Source: Equus caballus (lineage: Eukaryota > Chordata > Mammalia > Perissodactyla > Equidae). Taken from it: DNA of 64,000 nt. This document shows positions 11,590 to 23,972 of the stretch, one piece after another. The stretch spans positions 55,433,622 through 55,497,621 of the forward strand of contig NC_091710.1 in the NCBI RefSeq assembly GCF_041296265.1, given 5' to 3'. The notes beneath the pieces are model-generated. The model saw nothing but the letters and a program-made list of their open reading frames with translations, was not told where the DNA came from and made no database searches. Within the stretch, counting starts at the first letter, position 1. Every line of letters begins with the position of its first letter. A program made the position numbers and the translations under genes.

Positions 11590-12689
11590 ACATTGAGAGC
11601 TGTGCTTACTGGGCAAGCCTAACCGAGCCATGCTGCCGAGACAGAAATTACGGAAGTGTGTGGTAAACCCAGGGCTGAGAAGCAGGGAGTGTGTTTCAGT
11701 GACGTACTGAACTCTGGGAGAAAGAAGAGAAACTTTTGGGTGAAATAATTGACTCCTTTGGGAGTGGACTGAGAAAGGTTCCCGGCATGACAAACCTGTC
11801 AGAGTCTGGTAGAAACATCTCGGAGGGAAACTGGCTCGCTCTGGGGCTCCGCATATGCCTGCTGAGTCTGGCTGCCATCTGGTCTAAAGGCTTTCAGGAC
11901 TAAAACGGATTAGCCTTTCCCACAGCTCTCCCACCCGTGACCCAGGCAGACCGAGTGTCAGAGCCAGCGTGCGCTTCTCACAAAGGGCCGAGCGGAATGC
12001 GGCCCTCAGCTCTGGGCAGGTGCCCCGAGGAAGCCCCGGGGTGAGGACGGCCTCTCCTGACGTGCTATAGGCAACTGGGATGTTTAGACACACCATTTTA
12101 GCATCTCTGCGTTATTTACTCTGTTCTGTTTTCAAAATGCTGATTGCCACCCACATAGTGGTTTGAAAGGCAATGACATAAAAACGGGGATCCACATCTC
12201 CTCCTCTAAGTTGTGCGGAGGGACGGTCGTGCTGTGTGTCAGGTGGCAAGGATGCACAGAGCTGAGGCTGGAAGGATTTGCTATCCTGAGGGCACAGTGG
12301 CCACCAGCTCTTACCGTAACAAAGGTTTTATTGCCTACGTGTTCTCTACTTTGATCCTAATCCAGATGACCCCTTAGTACTGGATTTTTTTTTTTTTTTT
12401 ACAGGTCCTACTCAGGGAAGAATTCACCAAGTAAATTCATATTTCTTTTCTTATTTTTTAAGCAAATGACAAAGACTGGGTTTACTAGCTTTACTTTTTG
12501 AAAGCTAAGCTTTGCATTACCTATTTAAACAATTGCCAAAGCTTACTAAGTTGCCAGCATTCACGTGAAACCAGCAAACAGTTAGCCGTTGATGATTAAG
12601 TAGCTGGGAACTAAAGGTTCTTTTCCTTTTTGCAATTACCAATTATAGCTTTCAGCTGTTTAGCATACTGATTATTAACTGTGCTGTTT
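11590..12689. other. Unique sequence, partly GC-rich
   Basis: The 11880-12090 part is GC-rich with several CpGs (CTCTCCCACCCGTGACCC and neighbours) but is too short and isolated to call a CpG island. No gene recognised. A 17-base T-run lies near 12386-12402. Confidence 0.45.
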
Positions 12690-12739
12690 GGGCAATACGC
12701 TATCTGACTCCCACGAGGCTCCTATAGATAACATCTCCC

Positions 12740-13213
12740 TGGAGCCTGGGTCACCATGGGAATGGGCGTGTGAGCTGTTTTTCAGGAATTAGAACTCCTT
12801 GTCCACTTCAGGCCCATTGAGACCACCAACCCATCAACCAGGCCAGCAGAGATGTCGGATAAGTGACCTTCGGACATCAAGAGGCTAAAAACTCCACCCT
12901 CAGGTCATGCTAATGCTGTCATTTTGTGAGCATGGGTCCTATGAAGAGGCATGAAGTCTGACTACACTTGTGCAGGTCATCAATGACCTCACCTCTCCTC
13001 ACCTCCAATCACCTCTCTCCACATTTCAGACCACCTTGCCCCCCATCCCATAAATATACCTGAGTCCCTATTTTCGGGGAAGCAAAATTGAGGCTCGTGC
13101 TCTCACTTCCTCACGTGGCTGCCTTGTGAGTAAACTCTCTCTCTGCTACAATCTCATCATCTCAGTGTTTGGCTTTCTGGGCGGCGGGCAAAAATGACCC
13201 TGCTTCGGTCACA
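12740..13213 (+). mobile_element. Solo LTR of an ERV1-like element, sense
   Basis: LTR-like text with a TATA-like CCCATAAATATACC near 13047, the U5-type phrase TTGTGAGTAAACTCTCTC, and a 3' end GGGCGGCGGGCAAAAATGAC followed by CTGCTTCGGTCACA, so it closes in CA at 13212-13213. The 5' end is not certain (12690-12770 possible). No internal viral sequence next to it, so I call it a solo LTR fossil. It is moderately diverged. Confidence 0.6.
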
Positions 13214-14425
13214 AATGCCCAACTAGAAAACCTCCTCAATTTATATTAAGCCAAAAATGCATAACCACTAACATATTAATACCTTTGACTACTACATACT
13301 GAAAATAAAGGAAATTATTTTTGTGGCAGCTTCATCCTGGCACAGTTGCCTTCTCGGCGAGCTGACACTACTTGGATCCAATTTCAAACACAATGGAAAA
13401 GCAGGTCCGTGCTGGTGATCCACCAGGATCCCTCAGGAAAGCCACTGCGCCATTCAGAGATCCTGACATCACATGATTTCAGTGGGTTAAGCCTGAAAGG
13501 CAGTTTGATGGGCAAACAAAACAAAGAAGAAGATGCTGATGCTGAAGCCAATAGATGGGAGCTGGGCCCCGATAAGTGGTGCGTGACAGCCAAATGCGGA
13601 GCTCGGTGAACAGGAAGACTTCAGAGGGATCACCCCAGCACACTTGTGGCTCTGTGTCTCTGTGCCCAGTGTGACATGATACATGAGCAAGAGGATGAAT
13701 TTTAAAACTTCAGAGAGGAGTGGAAATAGGAAACCATATGTCTGATATTCAACTAGTTGCAGTGAATAGTGAGAGAAGGGGTCTAGTTATGGGAGGGAGC
13801 GAGTAAAGCAGCTACAAACCTTCGATGTAAATTTGCAGAGCCTGAGGTTCAGGACGGTGGAATGACATGCAGTTTGGTGATCAGAAGTTCTTGGAGAGTC
13901 CTCAGAAGTGGCTTGGTGATTACTGAGCTACAGTCAGCAATCGTATTATCAGAGCAGCCTAGACTGATCAGTACAGGACAAAGCCACTTCTTAGAATGTG
14001 GAAGAAAGTTGTACAGAGGGAGACTGAAAAAATTGACTCGTTTGATGGTGAAGCCCATCTTCAAGGTTAATATTTTCTTCAACCATCTGCCCAAATCGTT
14101 TGAAGTGCGGTACATCATTATGTCCTCTTACAATATAAGATTAATTTATATGTAATAATTTCTAGTGAAATGGATGTGAATTGCTTTAGACAAGTGCTCC
14201 AAGATAAAAATATAATGTGAGGTACATATGAAATTTTAATTCTTCTGGTAGCTTTATTAAATAAAAGCAAAAAGAAAGAGGTGAAATTAAACTTAATAAC
14301 ATTTTATTTAACATGATGCCTCAAGAGTATTATCATTTGCACCTGTAATCAATTTGCATGTTATTAAGACAATATTTTACATTTTTTCATACTAAGTTTT
14401 GAAATCTAGTGTGTATTTATATTGG
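13214..14425. other. Unique sequence, no gene recognised
   Basis: Non-coding, with ORFs of 87-97 codons on both strands that overlap each other and show no domain. Confidence 0.5.
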
Positions 14426-14525
14426 GAGTGCTTCTCAATTTGCACGAGGCACATTGTAAGTTCCCTGTAGCCACATGCAGCCAGTGGCTAATGTACTGGG
14501 AAACGCAGTTCGGAATGAACCTCTA
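14426..14525 (+). mobile_element. DNA-transposon-like repeat fragment
   Basis: 'gtagccacatgcagccagtg gctaatgtactggg' is the tail text of a common mammalian DNA-transposon repeat (AGCCACATGTGGCTAGTGGC followed by TACCGTATTGGACAGCGCAG). Only about 100 bases survive, and the exact family is not assigned. Confidence 0.5.
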
Positions 14526-15164
14526 GATTTTGGATTCCTAGCCTTGTCTGCATTTACATCCTTATCTATCCTATGATTCAGTTAACTGACCCAGTGCTGG
14601 AGCATTGTTGCAACTGATCCCAATGAGGCATCATGGATGGTGCTATGGAAAACCAAGGAGAGTGAAGTAGACTTCATTAGTTCACAGAAAGCATTGTTTA
14701 TGATTGCTCCAGTGTGCTTGACTGGTAATAAAAAATGTGTACGTGTGATCTGAGCACATTCACGGTAACACACTACTTGATCAAGAGCATGTGAGAGAAC
14801 AGCTACGGCTCTCACTGGCCTCCCACGCTCACTGGCTATTAGTAACCCCCACAAATACCCAACGTGAAGGACAAAATTGGATTTAATTCATTCTGAATGC
14901 TAAATTTCATTGCAATATATTCTATAGTTTATCCTAAAGGCAATATATTCTACACATTTTTACTCTCTATTTTAAGTTTGAAAAACACTACTCTGGGAAA
15001 GAAAGGACGCCATGTTGGTTTTCATCCCTCTTTGTCCATATATAACTGTGTTGCAGTGTTGGTCCACTGTCACTCTCAGTTTTCTCAGCTGTATAATGAG
15101 GAAGTTGAGGGAATTCTGCTTCTGGTTCAAATGGACAAGTTGCATTAGACCATGACTCTCATCC
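14526..15164. other. Unique sequence
   Basis: No gene or repeat recognised. Confidence 0.45.
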
Positions 15165-17035
15165 TAAAATTTAAAAACAGTTGGAAAACCTACAAGAATC
15201 ATTTTTAAAAGAATCAGAAAACTCAGGACACAGAAAAATGCAAATAAACTAAACTCTAGAAAGTCAGAAGTAACTTTCTGCTGCTCTCATGACTGAAGGA
15301 ACTTCAGAGGAGGGAGGCATCTGACACAGACCATAAAGAGAAACCAGCCCAACATCTCGTGAATTTTCAACAGCGGTGGGTGGGCTGGTGTGCTGGATTA
15401 GAATCCCGTGGAGCTCCAGCTACAGAGAAAGTTTTCACCCATGTGGCAATGTTTCCGTGGGTCTTCAGTGAGTGTTCAAGAATCACGTCAAGAGGAGACG
15501 GGGGATGAAAAACTAGCAGTGGTTCCTTCCTGAGATAGACTCCCAGGGGTCCACAAGTTCCAGGCAGCAGCCATCCAAATGCAGATGCTCCAGGGCAGCC
15601 AAGCTGAGATGGATGTAACGGCAGCGCCCCAGGCTTCAGGATTGGGGGCGGAAGCAGAGCCGGAACTGGGTTTTCACCTCAGGAACATGGAGTCAGGGGA
15701 GGAGAAATGAGATTCTAAAATCAACGCACTCCAGGTTTGCATCTACTAAAGGCCAGAGGAGGTGCAAGAGAGGTAAGAGAAACCCCTCTAAGGGAATCCC
15801 TCCGAGATACCCCAGGCACGCCACCCATCCTCAGGAGAGCTGAGAGCACGGCACGCACTAGGAAGGATGAAAGGAACCTTCTTAGACTCAGAAAGTGGCA
15901 CCAGGACCTGAGAGCTAAGAGCTTTTCAGCTCCCCAAAAGGCAGGCAGTAGATGCCAAACAAGGAGAGAGCTTCAGAAACTCACCATCAGGGGCTTGGCT
16001 GTGAAGCACGGGCAGAGCTCTGGCTCATGGCTGGTGAGGAGACCCCAGAACTGGTGCAAAGGAAAGTGCTGACCTCAAACTCAACATGCTTGAATCCTGT
16101 GGCCAACAGAAACAAACTGAAGTTGTAACCGCCCCACACCCAGCTCAGAGAGGAATCCGATTGTCTGAGCCCCCGTCTAATAGCCTGACTTTAAAAGGAG
16201 CATGTACTGTTCTACTTGTAAAAATTACAAAGTGCATACACACTCACCAAGAGACCCAATAGACCCAGAGCCGAGAAATGAAACCATAAGTAGAAACAGT
16301 TCTGGAGGTGGCTATGCTGTAGCTATCAGAGAGCGACTTTGAAGACAGCAAGAAAGAAATTCTACTGGATTTAGTGGAGAAGATTAACATGAGTGTACCA
16401 ACAGGGAATTTTAGCAGATTCAAAGATATTGTACAAAAATGGAAATGCTAGAAATGAAAGAAAAACACTATATCAGAACTTGTATTTTTATTTTATTTTA
16501 TATTTTTGGTGAGGAAGATTGGCCCTGAGCTAACATCCCTTGCCAATCTTCCTCTTTTTGCTTGAGGAAGATTGTGGCTGAGCTAACGTCTGTGCCGATC
16601 TTCCTGTATTTCGTATGTGTGGTGCTGCCACAGCATGGCTTGATGAGCAGTGCTAAGTCTGTGCCTGGGATTTGAACCTGCGAACCCCAGGCTGCCGAAG
16701 TGGAGCACGTAAACTTAATCACTATGCCACCAGGCCGGCCCCTCTGAACTTTTTTTTAAATCATGAGATGAAGTTAATTGCAGACAACATGGCATCAGAA
16801 GGACTGGTAAGTAAGAAAGGAGCGCAACAAAAATATCTAAAGGGAAAATTAGTGAGAAACATAATAGAAAAGAGCATCTGAGAACCGTGAAGTGATTGTA
16901 AATGGTCTAACAAACAGGTAATTTAAGTCCCAGAAGAAAAGAAAAAAAAATAGAGAAAATTATTTCAGAAGACATCAGTTGAAAACTTTCTGAAATTGAT
17001 GCAAGATGTAAGAATTTGGAGGGACAGGGTCCATA
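15165..17035 (+). mobile_element. Old L1 LINE 5' region and ORF1 remnant, sense
   Basis: The clearest part is 16850-17020: 'cgtgaagtgattgtaaatgg', 'tctaacaaacaggtaattta agtcccagaag' and 'actttctgaaattgatgcaa' follow L1/HAL1 ORF1 text (AAAAGGTCTAACATACGTGT, ATTGGAGTCCCAGAAGGAGA, TTTCCAAAACTGATGAAAG). Upstream 15165-16480 carries the GA-rich, glutamine- and lysine-coding texture of an L1 5' UTR/ORF1, ending 'aatggaaatgctagaaatga'. The frame is broken many times. An ERE (16482-16742) is inserted in it. The left boundary is uncertain. Confidence 0.6.
16482..16742 (-). mobile_element. ERE SINE, antisense, GAGGAAGAT subtype
   Basis: T-run, then GAGGAAGATTGGCCCTGAGC and a second GAGGAAGATTGTGGCTGAGC (the duplicated tail module), then the reversed head ending ATGCCACCAGGCCGGCCCC. 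TCAGAACTT (16473-16481) and TCTGAACTT (16743-16751) form a target duplication with one mismatch. It splits an L1 ORF1 remnant, so it is younger than that L1. Confidence 0.93.
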
Positions 17036-18449
17036 GCACCAGCCAATATTTCCATGGATGTTAATCATAGTAAATACAGTAAAACAGCTATTTCAGGAGC
17101 ACTCATCTATGATGATACAATGTATAAATATGCCACGTGTTTAGGCAGGTACCCAGAGGACGTGGTTCCTTCCCTGGGGAGACCAGAGTCAGTTCAAGTT
17201 ACCAGAACACCTGCAACAAGAGGAGAGATTTAAGGTCAGTATTTCAAATGTATTAGCTTCAGAATGTTTTTCTTTCCCGCTGGGTACATAGTTTCATTTT
17301 AGCTTGGGGAGAAGGCCTGAAAAAACTTCCTATCAGGCTCTGAATATCAGCTTCCAATTCAGCCAGCTCTGACCTTAGAGCTATTCAAAAAAAAATCCTT
17401 TCAAATATCTTGTCAGGTTTGAACAGGACAAACAGTAAACCTTCCTGGCGGTATCGAACAATCCCTTGGATGCAAGGGGCGTCCCCTAGGAGGGTGAAAA
17501 GATAACTACCCTTCCGAGATCCAGAGATGACCCCAAAGAAAGAGACCCAGACAATTGCCCTGAGAGCCGACAGCAGTCAGCAGGACCCAAACTGCAAATG
17601 GGGCAAAACCCACCTTTCTCTCCGGCCGTATTTTGGGGACCCCAACCTGACAGTTGCCATGCCAAGTTCTCAGGACACAAAACAAGACAAACAAGAAAGC
17701 GATAGCTGTCCCTGAGATAGAAAGAATTCAAAGATCGAATTCAGACAGATGTTTCTTCCTGCCAATCTGGATTTGGAAAGGAGGGGACGATGTGAAATTT
17801 TACCTTCCTCTCCACCAGGCACCACAGATGGACATCTGGGAGTGCTGACTCTGGCAGGAATTCTCACCCTTTGCTGGCTTCTGCGTTTTCCCAGGATCCC
17901 GTCTGCAGGCTCTGGAGGAGTGGGGTGTCCCAGCGGGTCCCATCCTGATCCCCAGACACTGAAGAGGAGGAAAAATAATTTTCTGTCCACCTTTATGGTG
18001 AGAACCTGGCTGAGACCCCCTTTTCTCTAGGGCACCTGCTAAATGGGTCAGCTTATCTAGGTTAACGGTGCTCAGCTGTGGCCACGTGAGTCAAGATGAT
18101 CTTTGGTGAGATTAACCTGCTTGTTCAGCCCAAAAGCAAGATTTTGTTCACCTGAGGCCTCACGCTGGCCCCAGTCCAGCTTAAGTCAGATCCAGTCTGA
18201 CCCTGGACCCAGTCTGGTTTCTAAGTCTGACCTGGTCAGACTCTGGCTAGTTTCTGATAACGCAAGGGCCATGGAGCTAGGACCGAGAGGGATTTACCAC
18301 AACCACCAGAGGGGTGAGAATGCAGTCAGCTCAAGGGCTCAGCAGCTGCCTGTGCCTGGTTGCTCAGTGCTCCCGGGGGCTCTCAATGGGAGGGGGTGGG
18401 TGTCTCCTTCGCTTCCCTCTTCTAACTCCAGAACTATGACAAGATAAAC
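17036..18449. other. GC-richer block of unknown origin
   Basis: From about 17430 to 18440 the sequence is visibly richer in G+C than its surroundings, with purine-rich clauses and chance ORFs up to 114 codons on both strands. It directly abuts an antisense LTR, so it may be leader or internal sequence of an old endogenous retrovirus, but I see no motif that proves it. No domain recognised. Confidence 0.35.
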
Positions 18450-18821
18450 TGAGGCATGTTAAAATTTTTAAGAGTTTATTTGAGCAAAAATTGATTTGAA
18501 TCAAGCAGGATCCAATCTAGCAGATAGAAAGGAGCTCCCAGGAGATGTACAAAATGACAGACTGATAGGCGGAAGGGAGCAGGGACAAGGAAGTCACACA
18601 AGACAAAAGCCGGTTGGTTATGGCAAGGTCACCATCCTTCAGGGGACAGCAGGGTCTGTTAGCTGATGACCTCACTAGTGCTGATCAGGCGATCCCTGAT
18701 TGACTGGTTTCAGATTCCTTTTCTGGGAGAGCTGACGCTGTGAATAAGTTATGTCTTGGTTTGGTGAGATAGCGCTTAACATAAGCCACTCCATTTAGGG
18801 CCTGTTGTCTTGTTTTTAACA
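18450..18821 (-). mobile_element. LTR fossil, antisense, family uncertain
   Basis: The plus strand shows the reverse complement of an LTR end: TGAGGCATGTTAAAATTTTT, then GAGTTTATTTGAGC (a reversed AATAAA signal), and onward 'ggttatggcaaggtcaccat' and 'aggggacagcagggtctgtt' to TTTTTAACA. It closes as TG...CA, but the flanks give no matching duplication. ERV1 or ERVL cannot be decided by eye. Confidence 0.5.
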
Positions 18822-18836
18822 CTTCCTTACACCCAT

Positions 18837-18842
18837 ATTATA

Positions 18843-18873
<31 letters not shown>
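18837..18873. repeat. (TA)n microsatellite
   Basis: Nearly pure TA tract, interrupted by TATTA, immediately before a truncated MaLR LTR. Likely length-variable. Confidence 0.9.
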
Positions 18874-18874
<1 letters not shown>

Positions 18875-18879
18875 GGGGA

Positions 18880-19192
18880 AGCTCCTTCCTGGCCTCTTCT
18901 GGCTGCTGGTGCCCCAGACATCCTCGGCTGTGGCAACATCACTCCAGTCTTCACTTGGCGTTCTCCACCTGTCTCTTCACATAACTTCCTACTGTGCAAG
19001 TCTGTGCCCACATTTCCCCTTTTTATAAGGATATCAGTCATATTGAATTAGGGCCCACCCTAATGACCTCATTTTTAACTTGATTATCTCTGCAAAGACC
19101 CTATTTCCAATAAGGTCACTTTCTGAAATGCTAGGGGTGAGGCATCTGACACATCTTTGGGGGGGGGACGACAATTCAACCTAAAATAGCAA
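18880..19192 (-). mobile_element. MaLR (MST/MLT1-type) LTR, antisense, truncated
   Basis: In order: 'acttggcgttctccacctgt', 'ccccttttataaggatatca', 'ttagggcccaccctaatgac', 'ccaataaggtcactttctga' and the end 'gacgacaattcaacctaaaa'. This is the reverse complement of the MaLR LTR 5' two-thirds. The 3' (U5) part is missing, cut at the (TA)n tract. Confidence 0.8.
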
Positions 19193-21924
19193 TGAGTCAG
19201 TTCCGAAAGCAGGAATATAAGCTCATTTATACCTTATTTACCTTAGACATTAGTGCAAGTTAAAAATAAACTTCTTATATGAATCTTTCAATTTAATTAA
19301 TGTGCTTCTAATCTTTATTTGTGTTAAATGGACAGAAACAAGAAATATCAGTTGTTTCCAAAGAAACTCAGTTTGTGGGGATCAAACCACTAAATTATCC
19401 CAATTTTCTATCCCTTCTTTCTTCTAATATGAAACGTTTAGCCAACACATTTTCTTCATTGATAAGCCAGAATGTTTTGTTTGTGGTACAGAATTATCAT
19501 ACTAAATTACCAAAAATTAAATATGGCAGCTTAAACAAAGATGCATAATTGAATAAGAAAAGTCTCACCAAAGCATTTTGTGTTTTTAGTCATCCCATTA
19601 ATTAAAAGCATATTTTTGTTCTCTTAAACATTGCTCTTGTGTCTTAGAGCTACTTAAACTCTTTCTTAGGCTTTTCCACAAGGACCAAATTTCAAAACCT
19701 ATTATCTTAAAATTATAGTTGAAATGACTTGTTCAGTTGGCGTTAGTTCCCTTCTCCTTGGCTATATTTAATTCTTTCTCTACTCTGATTACCCAGTTCT
19801 GTCAAGCTCTGTGCTTCATGAGACTCTATTTATACCTTCAAGGTTATTAAGGCTTATTTTATGTGGCTGATTTAAACTGACTTTCCCAAAAATCCTAGAG
19901 GCAAATGTTCTCAAGAGAATGACTCACTTCCAGACACCTGTCTGGCACCCAGATGTGGACTGAGGGCTGCTACGGCAACTCCACTCCTGGAAAGGATGGA
20001 AGAGGAGAGAGTGTCTGCTGCCTAGCAACACTATCTTCAGGACCACAAGAGAGAAGCTTTTATTTCAGAAGGACAGTTTTAGTAATTCTGCAATTCTAGG
20101 ACACAAAAGGAAAAATCTATTATAGATGCGTGATGCGAATCCAAGAAATATAGGTATGTTTATAGCTGCAGTGGCTTAGATAGTCATGTGCCTTGTAAGT
20201 TGTACTGAGTTTGTAGATTGAAGCATCTGCTTATACTCAGTTTCGTTATAATTGAAATTGTCAGTCTCTTTTCTCCTTCTAGCTCCTTACCTTCAAGCTA
20301 CTTCACAAGGCATTATCTTGTTAGTGGGTGAAGTATGAGTGGCGAAATGCAAACGTATTTCTCTTATTGAAAGATGTTCTGGAAAGAGAACTAATGAACT
20401 CTCCAGTGCTAAAATTGGCTAAGTATTTGCCTGGTCTATGGGTGTCATTCAGTTGTGATTGTCACCCTGTACTTCACGTAATGCCTCAAGATTGCTAAAT
20501 AGGTGAGGCGTAGCCAGCCAGACTCTTTCTGCCTGCTAACTTACTCGAATACTTGAGTTGAAAAAAAATGCACCAAAAATCTAGAAAATAATTAAATCAC
20601 ATAGACCTATAGAAGCATAAACTTTGACACCCACTGGTTATAAAATTTGGGGTTAATTATTGGATGTATATATATTTTTTTCTGTAAAAAAGAGCTTCTT
20701 TATGTAAAGTTTGCTTTCATAAGACCTTAAGCGTGGCTTCAGCATAAAATCTTAGTTTACTAATAAGTAATTTCCATAAATAATCTTTTCCAAATAAACA
20801 GATGTCAGTGAATTTGCCTAATTCTTCTTTTCAAGAATAACAGATTTTGCTTTTCCTTTCCTTTGTAGTCAGATGCAATTAATTCAGGCATTAAGATTCG
20901 AATGAATTGAACTTAGTCAACAGTTTCCAGGGCAGATTGATCACCCCTCACCTGTTTTTTAAAGAAGTTAATATCTCAGTGACAAGAATGGCCTGCCCTT
21001 CCACGCTGTTTCAATGTTAGCGTTTGCATCAGCCAGTCACATCCAGCTGCAAGGGAGCATTTATCCAGGTGTACCTTCTAATTGTTCTGTGGTCAAAAAC
21101 ACTACGCAGGTAGTCAACATTATTGTTATGGAATTTCTAAGTTACAGACTAGCAGCAATAGCTTAATTCTTTCGGGGTCCAACAAAGGAAAGAAGAATGC
21201 AGTCCTTAAAAGCAGGACCATGCTGGAGTGAACCAGGGGAAAACGAGGGCAGAAGTGCGGATGGAAGTTGTGGACTTACAGGAGTCTGCAGGAATCACCT
21301 GACCCAGGTTTGGAAGGTAATTTTAAACTAACAGTCTTCTTAATTCTGTCCTTTTATTGTTCCTGGTCTGAATTTCCTTTCCTCAGACTTCATTCGATCC
21401 TGGTAAAATAAAATGATGAGAAAACCAATGGCATCCTACCTTCGTTCTGTTCCTCTTCATATCTCTGCAGAGCTTTCTTTTCCTTCTTTCCCAAGAGGAC
21501 GAGCATCTGGCATTCCTCCTGGTCCCCACTAATCTGTTCTCATGCTTGCTAAAGGATGGATCATTCGGGCATGAGGCTGTCTGATGGACAAAATTTTCTC
21601 TGTTAGGGATCTTCACCAACAGTCACGTCTGAAACAGGCCTTTTTTATGAGCAGAAAACACCCAGTGGAATACAGCTTCCCAAGGTTGGCCTGTTTTGTT
21701 GTGTACTATTTCCTTACAGCAAAACAGACAACAAATACCTTTGGTCACCCCAAACTTCTTACCTAGCAGTGGAATAAAACTTCCGCTATTCTTCTGTCTT
21801 AAACTTTGCATTTCCATGAAATTGTGCAACACAGTCAACCTGTAAGGACAAACGCACAGTAAAATAAGAGGTTTAATTCTGCAAGTTGAATACAAGGGAT
21901 GAGATTTCCTCTCACTCTCTTTTT
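19193..21924. other. Unique AT-rich sequence
   Basis: About 2.7 kb without a repeat or gene I can name. ORFs of 75-90 codons are of chance type. Confidence 0.5.
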
Positions 21925-22535
21925 TCTGGGACCATTTCTTTTAGAAAAATTGTAATTGCAAGTCCTTTCTCCTCTCCTTGAAATGTATATAAATCCTTTG
22001 CTAGATAGGCCTTTTCTCAGCTGTATGACCCATGGATGTCTTTCTCAAGGACCCAGGAACCATTTTTCTGAAATGTATCATAAGGAAGATGGAGCCCCTC
22101 CCTCCCAGCTTCTGTGGGAGGGACGGAGCAGAACTTCCAGAGACACCTTGCTCCAAGTTGCAACACTACCTCCTATTTTAAAGATGTGAGAGGGTCTTTC
22201 CCCCCTCTAGATAAAGCCAATTAGCTAACACAGCTGGCCACCCCAATTACCAGCAAACTTGGGGTGAACTATGTGTAATAAATGGTGCTGTCAAGTCTTC
22301 TTACGTGAGGACTAGTTATTTTTGTGTTGAGAACATGCATGTCATGGGTGCATCTGCCTGGCTATATAAAAGGAAGAGATTTCTTCCCACATTTGCAATC
22401 TCCTCTTGATATACATCACATTCTGGTGAATGCTTATTCCATAATAAAACTGTTTCTTTCTCTTCTTCCAGGTGGAGAGGCTTCCTGGACTGGGAGGAGA
22501 TTTTCTTTTTGATAATATTTCCCCAGCGAACCTCA
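21925..22535 (+). mobile_element. Probable LTR fossil, sense
   Basis: Promoter-like organisation expected of an LTR: a TATA box in CTGGCTATATAAAAGGAAG near 22360-22375, followed about 70 bases later by a poly(A) signal in CCATAATAAAACTGTTTC, and upstream pyrimidine-rich U3-like text. The ends are not fixed and no target duplication is visible. No internal region is attached. Confidence 0.5.
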
Positions 22536-23085
22536 AATCCTTTGTAGAATAGCTGAAATACAGAAGCATAGCTAATATATGTAAATATTGACTATATCTA
22601 CGGATGCTCAGATATTCTTTGAAAGAGTCAAAGTCATATTTCTTACTGTTAGCTTCATTTTTTTTTGTCTGCTGCCGTGAAAAATGTAGTAAAATTTTAT
22701 GGTGTATACTATTTCTTAAATTTCCACGGGCTAGGCCATCTATTCTCTATGCTCCAAAGGAGATTCTGTGGTAATTTCTTGACAAATAAAACTGTGGAGC
22801 GAATGTATCATGTCTTTGAAACTAATAAAGCTCTTCTCTTTTCACCATAGAAGCGTATCTCCTGGGAAGTCTACCAAATGAATTCTAGGCTGACCAGAAG
22901 CTTTTCCTGGTTAATCACATTCAAGAATTGTGCCCCCACCTGTGCATTTAATATAGATTTAGAAAAGATAGTTCCATTTTAAATCTAAACCCTTGGCTTC
23001 CTCTTTTCTTTGAGTGAAATGCCGCAGCAAAAGAGAAATACTTTCAAAATGGCAGAGTTGATTTGTCTATTTGTTCGTTTATTTT
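22536..23085. other. Unique AT-rich sequence
   Basis: No recognised feature. Confidence 0.45.
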
Positions 23086-23320
23086 AAAATGTGTCAAGGT
23101 TACTAGATACTAGGAATGAAAAAAGGAAATGGCTCTTGTCCTCAAGATGACCACAATTCCTATGGGCCATGGGCTACCTCTAAAGTATCAATTAATATGA
23201 ATGTGATAGCAGAGAATAGAGGAAGGGACCCAGCCTGGTTAAGTGTGTGTGTCGGGGGTGGGGGGGGGGTGGAATTTCAGATGGAATAATTTTGAAATGA
23301 CCGTTATAGGATGAAGTGGT
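23086..23320 (-). mobile_element. L2 LINE 3' region, antisense
   Basis: 'actagatactaggaatgaaa' then 'ggctcttgtcctcaagatga ccacaattc' follows the reversed L2 end (GGGGATACAGCAGTGAAC ... GTCCCTGCCCTCATGGAGC ... TTACATTC). A G-rich run (GGGGGTGGGGGGGGGGTGG, 23254-23272) lies inside. The right boundary is approximate. Confidence 0.5.
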
Positions 23321-23533
23321 TTTATATAAAAGAAATAGAGGAAAGATCTTCTCCATCAAAACAATGATAATTTTATAATACAACAAAAATGTAACTATGT
23401 TATTAATAGTAAGTGTGCTGAAGAATGATTGAGTGTTCCATATGGACTTGCACGTCAACATCTCTCTTGAAGATATTTTAAGGGGGTGCTCACAGGACAC
23501 GGAGGATGCCCTCAGATGCAGAACCACTCTCTA

Positions 23534-23766
23534 GGGGCTGGCCCCGTGGCCGAGTGGTTAAGTTTGTGTGGTTCAGTTCAGCTGTCCAGGGTTTTGCTGG
23601 TTCACATCCTGGGCACAAACGTAGCACTGCTCTGGTGGTGTCCCACACAGAAGAACGTACAACTCAGATACACAACTATGTACTGGGGCTCTGGGGAGAA
23701 AAAAATAAAGGAAGATTAGCAACAGATATGCTTGTGCCAATCTTAAAAAAAAAAACAAAAACAGAA
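23534..23766 (+). mobile_element. ERE SINE, sense, TTGGCACC-tail subtype
   Basis: Starts GGGGCTGGCCCCGTGGCCGA with an A-box-like TGGCCGAGTGG, B-box-like GGTTCACATCC, then 'acaactcagatacacaacta', 'tgtactggggctctggggag' and an A-rich end. More worn in the middle than most copies, and no certain target duplication. Confidence 0.9.
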
Positions 23767-23968
23767 AAAAGTAGTCACTGAAAGTAAAGCTTTGAAAAGG
23801 AAAAAAGAAAGAATCACTATCTGGCTCCTGCATCTTTCTTTCGAAGCCTAGTTTTCACTTTAGAAACCCACATTGTTCAGAGACTTTGTATTCATTAATT
23901 TCTTATTCTCATTCCATTCTAATAGTGGAAAACAGCTTTACTTTATTATTCTGAAAGTCAAATTAAGA
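23767..23968. other. Unique spacer
   Basis: Short AT-rich spacer between an ERE and a solo LTR. Confidence 0.4.
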
Positions 23969-23972
23969 GTTC

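Noticed and set aside
11880-12090. Possible CpG island
   Set aside because: Only about 200 bases are CpG-bearing, with no transcript structure. Too short to call.
15737-16072. 111-codon Arg/Lys-rich ORF
   Set aside because: It sits in the 5'/ORF1 part of an old L1 remnant. The basic composition fits L1 ORF1-like text and not a new gene.
23254-23272. G-quadruplex candidate
   Set aside because: The G-runs are broken only by single T residues and form a simple repeat in an L2 relic. No function can be argued from one isolated run.
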